Assembly: GCF_022701195.1 (NCBI RefSeq)
Contig: NZ_CP078089.1
Location: 806,001-870,000, forward strand
Length of the DNA stretch: 64,000 bases
DNA from: Allobaculum mucilyticum
GTDB taxonomy: Bacteria > Bacillota_I > Bacilli_A > Erysipelotrichales > Erysipelotrichaceae
Direction of reading: 5' to 3'
This document shows positions 53,083 through 64,000 of this stretch, in pieces. The first letter of the stretch is position 1. Each line of letters starts with the position of its first letter. The notes under the pieces are model-generated. The model was not told the DNA's origin. It worked only from the letters and a program-made list of their open reading frames with translations, and ran no database searches. The translations under genes and the position numbers were made by a program.

Positions 53083-53211
53083 CTTTCTTCTCAGAATTCC
53101 TCCAGAAACCACGGATCTTTTCTTTCTGGCCTACCGCCCGCATTCACCGCAAAACCAATATTCCCTTTACCTGTGGGATAAATCAGGCGTTGCTCCTTTA
53201 TTGGAAAACAG

Positions 53212-53257
53212 AAAAAGCCCGATGTCTTCGAGAATCTCTTCTCTGACATCGGGCTTC
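53212..53257 (-). terminator. Terminator of the rRNA operon
   Basis: On the minus strand AAGCCCGATGTC pairs with GACATCGGGCTT, followed by TTTC. Confidence 0.85.
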
Positions 53258-53261
53258 TCGG

Positions 53262-53366
53262 TTCAGCAGCTTCCTATTTTTGCCTTGCGGCTATCGTCGG
53301 CGTTGAGCAGCTTGACTGCTGTGTTCGGGATGTTACAGGTATATCCTGCTCGCTATCGCCACTGCA
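53262..53366 (-). rRNA. 5S ribosomal RNA
   Basis: About 105 bases. The minus strand shows the 5S core GTGGCGATAGCGAGCAGG, CCGAACACAGCAGTCAAGC and CGCCGACGATAG. Ends are estimated from the terminal helix and may be off by a few bases. Confidence 0.9.
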
Positions 53367-53474
53367 CTAGTATTGATTGAATGGATCTTTCAAAAACAAA
53401 CATCAGTCGTCCGACACTTCTTCAGGCTTACAGTTATTCAACTTCGCTTACGCTGCTTTCTCTCTCGAATCTTA

Positions 53475-56349
<2,875 letters not shown>

Positions 56350-56621
56350 TAGTTCTCTATAACTTATGGTTACTAGTTATGCTTGTTTCGAGATATTTAT
56401 TTACGTAAGAACTGTTTTCTAACTGTTTCGTTTGACTTTCGGTTATCTTTACAACTTTTCGTCAGACCTTACTGTTATGTCTTCTTACTGATGCTCGTTT
56501 TTCAAAGATCCATTCTTCTGGAAGATCGCTCTTCCAAAACCTCACAGACAGACTTCACTTCAATACTCATTTGCCAGAAATAAGTTTTCTCATCTCTGGG
56601 CTTCCTTGTACTTTCTCCTTA

Positions 56622-58150
<1,529 letters not shown>

Positions 58151-58252
58151 TATTGACTCAACGCTATTGCGTTTTGTGATTATGATTGTTCGAGTACTTT
58201 CAGTGATTTTAAGAATCGACGTTTGAATGTATATTCGAATTTCTTTGTCTGT

Positions 58253-58276
58253 CTGTAAAGTTTTCAAAGAGCCATC
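58253..58276 (-). promoter_or_regulatory. rRNA box A
   Basis: On the minus strand GGCTCTTTGAAAACTTTACA resembles the Firmicute rRNA box A, which binds Nus factors for antitermination. Confidence 0.5.
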
Positions 58277-58314
58277 ATTTGTGAATCACTCGATGTGACT
58301 CACAAGGTTTGTTT

Positions 58315-58343
58315 ATCATATCATCAAGCTTATCAGCCGTCAA
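58315..58343 (-). promoter_or_regulatory. rRNA promoter P2
   Basis: On the minus strand TTGACG (58343-58338), a 17-base spacer, and TATGAT (58320-58315). Confidence 0.75.
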
Positions 58344-58550
58344 CACTTTTATGTGAATTTCTTTTCAAATTTCACAATCAGCGTTTTCTGCGATAAGTAA
58401 AGATGATTTGATGTCTGAGAGAAGCGATTTCCCTCAGCGCTCAACTATAATAACACCGCCCTATAACAGATGCAAGCATTATTTGTGATTTTCTTTAAGA
58501 ATTTCACGAGTTGATTTCAGCGCTGCTTTCATCTGAAAACAGCTTATTCT

Positions 58551-58579
58551 TTATATCGCTAAGAGCAGTGCTCTGTCAA
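58551..58579 (-). promoter_or_regulatory. rRNA promoter P1
   Basis: On the minus strand TTGACA (58579-58574), a 17-base spacer, and TATAAA (58556-58551). Together with P2 this gives tandem promoters, usual for rRNA operons. Confidence 0.78.
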
Positions 58580-58608
58580 CGAATTGTACTCTGGGGCTGC
58601 CCGGAAAG

Positions 58609-58670
58609 AAAATTGAAATAGTAAATTCCATTTTCGAGTCTGCGCATTGAAAAAGTAAATTCAACTTTCC
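58609..58670. repeat. Pair of ATTGAAA-AGTAAATTC repeats
   Basis: Two copies of about 20 bases: ATTGAAATAGTAAATTCCA and ATTGAAAAAGTAAATTCAA. They are spaced by 37 bases start to start. They may be the end of an old IS21-like element, whose ends carry several such repeats, but no transposase is nearby. Confidence 0.4.
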
Positions 58671-58930
58671 GAAAACTCTCTCTGGATCTTGCTTCATTAA
58701 GTTCTACATTTTAAAAGCGCATGAACCGTTTCAGTCTGGCGGCCGATTTGCAGAGTTCCGGACAGCCTAATTGGCTGATTTCTGTTTGCATGAAAAGATA
58801 TAATCATTTCAACTAAAGCTTCAGCTTTCTGAAGCTCTCTGCTCTGCGCCATTGATTCTGTTTCACTCAGAAGCAGGCAGCATGTGGAATTACAGTACAG
58901 CTTCTGTCTGTACAGAAAGAAGTTAGACAT

Positions 58931-59515
58931 ATGGAATTGCTGAAAGAACGAATTATTGAACAGGGAGTCGTCGTCTCTCCTTCCGTCATCAACGTAGACC
59001 GTTTTCTCAATCACAGCATCGACCCTGAACTGATGGATGCGATCGGCAAAGCTTTCGCCGGATATTTTCAGGATAAAGGGATCACCAAAGTGATTACGAT
59101 CGAAAGCAGCGGTATCGCACCGGCAGTATTTACCGCTAAGCATCTTGGCGTCCCTATGGTTTTTGCCAAGAAAGCAAAGCCGATCACGATGCGCCATCCG
59201 CTGACGGCCATTGTTCATTCCTATACCAAAAACACCGACTATACACTCTGCGCAGAAGCTACTGCCTTCTCCAGCAGCGACAACGTCCTCTTTATTGATG
59301 ATCTGCTGGCCAATGGACAGGCATTTCTGGGCATCCGCTCTCTGCTCGATCAGGCAGGTGCAAAACTTGGCGGAGTCGGCATCTGCATTGAAAAGTCCTG
59401 GCAGAACGGACATGAACTGATTGATCAGGCTGACGTTCCGGTCTGCGTCCTGGCTTCTATTGCTTCGATGTCCGATCAGGGGATTGTCTGGAATACCGAT
59501 CACGAAACGCTCTGA
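58931..59515 (+). CDS. xpt: Xanthine phosphoribosyltransferase
   Basis: Xpt converts xanthine and PRPP to XMP in purine salvage. The 194-residue protein matches the family from MELLKERIIEQGVVVSPSVI through IESSGIAPAVFTAKHLGVPM to the PRPP loop VLFIDDLLANGQA. The length equals that of the Bacillus enzyme. Upstream spacing to a GAAAG-type site is adequate. The leader contains a possible hairpin (AGCTTCAG-CTTT-CTGAAGCT, near 58817-58836) but no guanine riboswitch. A TATAAT box lies at about 58798-58803. Confidence 0.96.
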   Translation: MELLKERIIEQGVVVSPSVINVDRFLNHSIDPELMDAIGKAFAGYFQDKGITKVITIESSGIAPAVFTAKHLGVPMVFAKKAKPITMRHPLTAIVHSYTKNTDYTLCAEATAFSSSDNVLFIDDLLANGQAFLGIRSLLDQAGAKLGGVGICIEKSWQNGHELIDQADVPVCVLASIASMSDQGIVWNTDHETL

Positions 59516-59815
59516 AGACAGGAAATCTGTTTTCCCTGCTTTTCTGAACTGTATCCATTTAGCTGTTTACATCAGTCAGCGGCTTGCATCCTAATATAGA
59601 AAGACCTCTGCACTATGGCATGCCGGTTTTTGCCACATACAATGAATATCCAGAAAACTGAAGAGTGCTGTCCTGCCATAAGGGGTGCAGGACAGCTCTC
59701 TTTTCTGTTTGCGGTTTTGTTTCTGTTCTGAGGCCCTATTTCCAGTTTGGATGTATGAGCGATCATACGGACTTGACAGAAAGACAGGGGACTCAGTTTT
59801 CAGAAGCTCTGTTCA
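59516..59815. other. Region between xpt and the DUF3737 gene
   Basis: 300 bases without a supported gene, holding the xpt terminator. Confidence 0.45.
59667..59705 (+). terminator. Terminator after xpt
   Basis: GCTGTCCTGC pairs with GCAGGACAGC, followed by TCTCTTTT. Confidence 0.78.
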
Positions 59816-60682
59816 TTATTGTTCGTCGACTGGGAACGCATGTTCAGCATCTGTCTGGATCACACGTCCATTTGCACCGTTCAGATCAAAGATGACCTGC
59901 CTGGCATAAGGAACAGTGATGGTCCCGGACATTGGATTCTTGATGCTTTCAATGGGTTCAGTCAGAGTTGCTCTGACTTCGGAGCGTTCGAATGAAAGAT
60001 TGGTATCGATCATCCGGCAGTTGATCAACTTGAGGTTCTTGCAGTAGCACAGCGGCTGCGTACCAATAATCGCGCAGTTTTCGAGTGTCAGATTTTCTGA
60101 ATACCAGGCAAGGTATTCGCCCTTGATCGTACTGTTGCGGACGATGACATTTTTAGAGTGCCAGAAGGCGTCCTTCGTATCGAAATTACAGTGATCAAAT
60201 ACGCCGTCATGAATATACTGGAACGAATATTTTCCATTCAGACTGACGTGGTCAAAAACAAGATGATCCGAACGCATCATGAAATATTCACTGATGACAT
60301 CCGTGTTTGTCATCATGATTCCTGCAGTTGACCATCCAAATTCAGCAGAGTTAATGCTGCAGTCTTCAATCTGCACATCGTGACATTCACGCAGGGCTTT
60401 AATTCCATTCAGTCTGGATGAGCGGATCTGCAGATCACCTGTATACCAGAGCGCTGCGCGACAGGACTCGGACAGAGAAGAATTGGAGATCTGAATGTCT
60501 TCGTCATGCCAGAATGGATAGCGCAGATCGAATTCACAGTAGTCCACCTGAATATCCCGGCATTCTTTCAGTGCACTTTCTCCATCAGCCGGTCCTCGAA
60601 AGGCACAGTTTCTGATCAGCAGGTCACTCTGACCATAGAATGAACGTTCCTGATCAAAACTCTCATTTTCGTAAATTCGCAT
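59816..60682 (-). CDS. DUF3737-family right-handed beta-helix protein
   Basis: The 288-residue protein is a series of short beta-helix rungs with conserved Asn, Cys and Asp (for example RNCAFRGPADGESALKECRD, FHSKN-like HSKNVIVRNSTIKG, and NLTLENCAIIG). It matches the DUF3737 family as I remember it, which is often annotated as a pectate-lyase-like fold. No signal peptide is present, so it is cytoplasmic and probably not a secreted lyase. The ATG at 60682 has a GAGGAAA site; a frame from 60754 adds 24 residues without one. Function is unknown. Confidence 0.85.
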   Translation of the reverse strand: MRIYENESFDQERSFYGQSDLLIRNCAFRGPADGESALKECRDIQVDYCEFDLRYPFWHDEDIQISNSSLSESCRAALWYTGDLQIRSSRLNGIKALRECHDVQIEDCSINSAEFGWSTAGIMMTNTDVISEYFMMRSDHLVFDHVSLNGKYSFQYIHDGVFDHCNFDTKDAFWHSKNVIVRNSTIKGEYLAWYSENLTLENCAIIGTQPLCYCKNLKLINCRMIDTNLSFERSEVRATLTEPIESIKNPMSGTITVPYARQVIFDLNGANGRVIQTDAEHAFPVDEQ

Positions 60683-60972
60683 ATCAGTTTCCTCGCTTTG
60701 CTTATACTGAAATAATTGTAGATCACCATATTTATGCATAGTTGTTTTAAGCATCCTGATTTGGAAAAAACAGGTCGAAAACAGACAATTCAGGATGTAC
60801 TGTTTCGTCTTGCAGCAATACAGTCGGATACGGTGCAGAGTGACTGGTTTTACAGCTGACTTTACAGACTCAGAAAGCGGCAGATTTACAGTCTTCAGAC
60901 TGCGGTTCTGCCGCTTAGATTTGTTCGCTTTTTGTCCCCGTTCGAGTCTGTTCAGGCGTTCTGTCTGAATTC
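60683..60972. other. Region between the subtilase and DUF3737 genes
   Basis: Nothing but the hairpin at 60872-60917 and presumably the DUF3737 promoter. Confidence 0.4.
60872..60917 (-). terminator. Possible terminator after the subtilase gene
   Basis: On the minus strand AAGCGGCAGA pairs with TCTGCCGCTT, followed by TCTG; the T-run is weak. Confidence 0.5.
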
Positions 60973-63900
60973 TTATTCTTCAGAAAGACTCTCAAGCATG
61001 TCTGGCGATGGTTTCATGCGCAGACTGAGAAGTCCCTGGTTGAGCGCCAGTGCTGCATCATCGATTTCTTCCTGGGAACTCGGATGGTTCACGATATTCT
61101 GTTTCTGTTGTGCGAGCGTCTTCAGATTTTGTACCATGCCATCCGGATAGAGACTTTCATCGAGTGAGGATACTTTCTGGATTGCAATGATCAGCAGCGA
61201 GGTATCAAAGCTCTGTGTCAGACTTGCACGGATCGTAATATTCTTTCCGTTCATTACAGATGCTTTAAGAACAACCGTTCCTGTCTGGCCATCATACGTA
61301 TACTCCCTGCCGTAGATCAGCGGAGTATTCTGACCTTCCATATAAACTTCGATTTTTTCTGGAAGTCCCCATCCTCTGACCGGTACAAGAATGACTGAGC
61401 AGTCTGTATTCAGCTGCGGCTTGCTGCTGTAAGTCAGCGTGGCATGATTGCTGCTTTCAAGGAGAATCTCGCCGAGTTCTGCACGGACGGCGCTTACAAC
61501 AATTTTCAGCTTCGATCCACGCATAACGGAAGCCGGAATCAGAAGCGTTCCGGTCTGTGGATTATAGGTGTACTGATTTGAAGCAATCAGTGCCCCGTCA
61601 ATGAAGACGCTGATTGTACTGCCAAGCCTGCAGGAAGCATCAGGCGTGAAGATGGTCTGGAAATCAGTGTTTCTGAACGCCTGCACTTCCGGCATTGATA
61701 CATTCGTTTTTTCAACTTCAACCTGCATTCCCCTGTGGTCCGCAACGCCCGCCGCCTGAATGACAAGCGTATGACCATTCAGCAAAGCAGAACCAATCAT
61801 CACTGTACCTGTGGTCGATGACCAGGTGTACTGACCAGCGGCAAGCGGCTTTCCATCGCAGAGAACAGTGATGGATTCCGGAAGCATGTATCCGGCATCC
61901 GCTGCCAGAACAGTCAGAAGATTGCCGGAGTTATCCAGGGAAGACGAGACTTTGCGCATATGCGTAAGATCGCAGCTGACCGATCCGCTTTCTTCTACTG
62001 TAATTTCATAGGCGGTTTCATTGCGGGCATAATCGCCAACCACAACCGTCCAGGTTCCGGTTCCCTGACTTTCCACAGGAATTGTGATGGTCTGATCCTG
62101 ATCCGGCTGGTCTGCCGACTGTGGAGCTGCGATTTTCTGTACATTGCCCTTTTCATCGACCAGAGCCGCAGCGGCTGTATACCTATTGTCATGAACTGTC
62201 AGTTCCAGTCCGGCGTCAGTCAGCCTGACGTCTTTCATCTGCGGTTTTGTATCGTCGATGACAAAAGGAAATTCAAGTTTCATTGAATCTTTGAGGCTGC
62301 CGGCTCTGATGCAGTCCATCAGTTCCTGATAGCTGCTGACTCCTGTGCTTTCCGGCAATGCAGCCAGAACAAAGCAGTACTGCGCAGAAGGCGTGAGTGC
62401 TCCATAACCATCAGGATCCGACATGTTGTATGGATAGGTTCGTGTCTGATCTGCCCAGCCAACCACGGGTGTGAGTACTGATTTATATGGCTTGTAGTTT
62501 CTGAGATGGTACGTATTGTCGCAGGTCGATTCAATCAGAGATTTGTTCTCATCAAAAATGGCACTGCGAATAATGCTGGCATCACGGACAAGCGAGCAGG
62601 TAACATCCGCGAACCGATCCGAGCTGTTCAGCGCTGATCGGTTAATATCTTCTGTTCCGTCTTCAATCAGATACGGGTTGCCGGCGAGATATCGGCTGCC
62701 GCTTCCGTTACCAGTCTGGATTCGAAGCATGTTGGTGTGAATCCGGCCGTCTGTTTTATCCCGGTCGAGAACATAGGCTATCTGCGAGTCATCCTTAGCG
62801 GATGAATACAGCGAAACATCTTCAAACACCCGGACATCGTCCCAGTCGCCAAAATAGCCGAAGACCGGAATGGAATAGACTGTTTCTCCACGTTTCTCAT
62901 AGCCATCGGAATCATAAAGGCGGATCGTGATAAATCCCTCAATATAGGCACCATCCGGTGTGTCCCGGTTCAGCCGTTCTTTTTCTGCGTCAGTCAGTTC
63001 GTAAACCACGTTGAATCCGGACTTCCGTCCGTTTTCGAGCATGTAAAGATGTGTATCCTGACTGTGCTCTTTCAGTTCAAGCGGTCTGGTTGTGCTCAGA
63101 AGATTTCCTTCTTCATCGACTTCCTGTGTAAACAGGTGTTTTTCAACACCGAAGCGAATATCTTCATTCTTTTCAATACCCTCAAGATGAATTCTTGTCG
63201 TGTAGCTGCCGCGACGTTCTTTGTCATCCTTGAGTTCAGCTTTGACTTTTCCATCAGCTGCCGACTCTGTCGCAGACTCATCCATCATGATGAACAGCTT
63301 GCCATGAACAGCCTGATCAATGCGGACTTCACCGGCTCCCTGCTGCATGACAGGATAGTATCTGCCGTTTTTATCTTTGATCGGGATTGCCGTGGACATG
63401 AGCATGGACTGAATAATCGTCCGTTTATTCTCTCCGAGTTTTTCGACGAGTCCATGTTCGTCGACCCAGCCGGACATGACACCGATCATTCCCGAAAGAG
63501 CCGGTGCAGCCATCGAAGTTCCAGAGCGGAAATCATAGCCTGTATTGCTTGCATCGCCATTCGACGAGTAAATATATCCGCCAGGTGCTGTAACTTCCGG
63601 TTTCAGCTCCAGCGTATCCGGTGTTCCCCATGAGCTGAAGCTGCTCATGTTCATATTTATAGAAGATTTATCCTGACTGATGGATTCGAATGTATTCGGT
63701 TCACTTGAGGCAACCGCAAATGTATTGGAATAAGTTCCCGGCGAACCGGCTGTCGAAAAGGAAGTATCACCCGGTTTCAGTTTTCCATCCATATTGGTTC
63801 CGTCAGCCCAGTTCCCGGAGTTGCTCGAAGAGCAGGAAACGATGATGTCCTGCGAAGCCAGATTATCCATGATCTCTCCGAATGTGGGACCGCTGTTTCC

Positions 63901-64000
63901 GACCATTCCATAGCCAGGAGTCGAATAGCCCGTCGAATTGGTCGACAGGGAGAGGTTGGCTACATCACAGCCGAGCGTGATGGCATCTTCAATTGCCGCA
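60973..64000 (-). CDS. Subtilisin-family (S8) cell-surface protease, 5' end outside the window
   Basis: The frame is open to the right edge, so the N-terminus with the catalytic Asp and His lies outside. In-window residues include AIEDAITLGCDVANLSLS, the oxyanion-hole Asn in SCSSSNSGN, and the catalytic Ser in YDFRSGTSMAAPALSG. A long C-terminal part follows with Fn3-like and other beta domains, as in lactocepin and C5a-peptidase relatives. The last 330 residues have three repeats of about 75 residues, each ending in a xYTYxxxTGTVxI strand pair (YTWSSTTGTVMI, YTYNPQTGTLLI, YTYDGQTGTVVL). No LPxTG motif ends the protein. It is secreted and probably digests host or food proteins. Confidence 0.9.
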   Translation of the reverse strand, partial: AAIEDAITLGCDVANLSLSTNSTGYSTPGYGMVGNSGPTFGEIMDNLASQDIIVSCSSSNSGNWADGTNMDGKLKPGDTSFSTAGSPGTYSNTFAVASSEPNTFESISQDKSSINMNMSSFSSWGTPDTLELKPEVTAPGGYIYSSNGDASNTGYDFRSGTSMAAPALSGMIGVMSGWVDEHGLVEKLGENKRTIIQSMLMSTAIPIKDKNGRYYPVMQQGAGEVRIDQAVHGKLFIMMDESATESAADGKVKAELKDDKERRGSYTTRIHLEGIEKNEDIRFGVEKHLFTQEVDEEGNLLSTTRPLELKEHSQDTHLYMLENGRKSGFNVVYELTDAEKERLNRDTPDGAYIEGFITIRLYDSDGYEKRGETVYSIPVFGYFGDWDDVRVFEDVSLYSSAKDDSQIAYVLDRDKTDGRIHTNMLRIQTGNGSGSRYLAGNPYLIEDGTEDINRSALNSSDRFADVTCSLVRDASIIRSAIFDENKSLIESTCDNTYHLRNYKPYKSVLTPVVGWADQTRTYPYNMSDPDGYGALTPSAQYCFVLAALPESTGVSSYQELMDCIRAGSLKDSMKLEFPFVIDDTKPQMKDVRLTDAGLELTVHDNRYTAAAALVDEKGNVQKIAAPQSADQPDQDQTITIPVESQGTGTWTVVVGDYARNETAYEITVEESGSVSCDLTHMRKVSSSLDNSGNLLTVLAADAGYMLPESITVLCDGKPLAAGQYTWSSTTGTVMIGSALLNGHTLVIQAAGVADHRGMQVEVEKTNVSMPEVQAFRNTDFQTIFTPDASCRLGSTISVFIDGALIASNQYTYNPQTGTLLIPASVMRGSKLKIVVSAVRAELGEILLESSNHATLTYSSKPQLNTDCSVILVPVRGWGLPEKIEVYMEGQNTPLIYGREYTYDGQTGTVVLKASVMNGKNITIRASLTQSFDTSLLIIAIQKVSSLDESLYPDGMVQNLKTLAQQKQNIVNHPSSQEEIDDAALALNQGLLSLRMKPSPDMLESLSEE

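Larger units (their letters stand above)
58151..58930. other. rRNA operon leader and promoter region
   Basis: This 780-base stretch contains two rRNA promoters, an antitermination box A (about 58253-58276), two similar 20-base AT-rich repeats (58609-58670) that resemble an IS end, and the leader of xpt. I see no gene, and no purine riboswitch signature in front of xpt. Confidence 0.5.

Noticed and set aside
58680-58930. Guanine/xanthine riboswitch before xpt
   Set aside because: The conserved purine-riboswitch core is absent; there is just one short hairpin without a following T-run.

Overview
The window looks like the chromosome of a Bacillota bacterium of the class Erysipelotrichia, GC close to 50%. 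This rests on the 16S rRNA gene (minus strand, 56622-58150), which carries the Erysipelotrichaceae-type V3 context, on AAGGAGG-type ribosome binding sites, and on a ftsA-ftsZ pair, MnmE and FemAB-type proteins of Firmicute character. I do not assign a genus.

Layout. 1-8.4 kb: cell-surface polysaccharide genes on the minus strand: a 44-residue membrane peptide, three glycosyltransferases and rfbA-rfbC-rfbB for dTDP-rhamnose precursors (rfbD is not in the window), with IS copy 1 between them. 8.5-18.9 kb: a LytR-CpsA-Psr polysaccharide ligase with a YGNPI-repeat tail, lipoproteins, ftsA-ftsZ, a membrane-anchored glycerophosphodiesterase, and a C39-like protein that has lost its catalytic residues. 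19-24.1 kb: a split chromate transporter, a flavodiiron protein, and two half-size potassium channels with a membrane protein. 24.2-24.8 kb: an exact tandem duplication of a Val-Tyr-Gly tRNA cluster. 25-33.2 kb: a macro-domain/VWA pair, a FemAB transferase, a class A beta-lactamase-like protein, and a TPR protein coupled to a NADAR-like protein. 33.2-45.9 kb: an SPFH/zinc-ribbon protein, IS copy 2, lysS, a Sua5-type enzyme, mnmE, a DUF1622 protein, and an SGNH-DUF4358-MBOAT-DHHW acylation cassette. 45.9-53.1 kb: IS copy 3 followed by three consecutive damaged genes (CAP/Ig surface protein, AAA ATPase, small membrane protein). 53.2-58.6 kb: a complete 16S-23S-5S operon with two promoters. 58.9-64 kb: xpt, a DUF3737 beta-helix protein, and a subtilase running off the right edge.

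How the genes fit together. Much of the window concerns the cell envelope: rhamnose precursor supply, glycosyltransfer, LCP-type attachment to the wall, interpeptide-bridge synthesis, O-acylation, secreted proteases and adhesin-like proteins, and division. A second theme is ADP-ribose chemistry: a macro-domain hydrolase and a NADAR-like protein with no ADP-ribosyltransferase visible.

The most notable sequence-level signals are: three 1650-bp IS copies, each with its own target duplication and each beside a stem-loop; paired inward-facing terminators inside that IS; a set of genes whose -10 box lies 6-10 bases before the start codon with no ribosome binding site (probable leaderless mRNAs); and an interval of gene decay between IS copy 3 and the rRNA operon.
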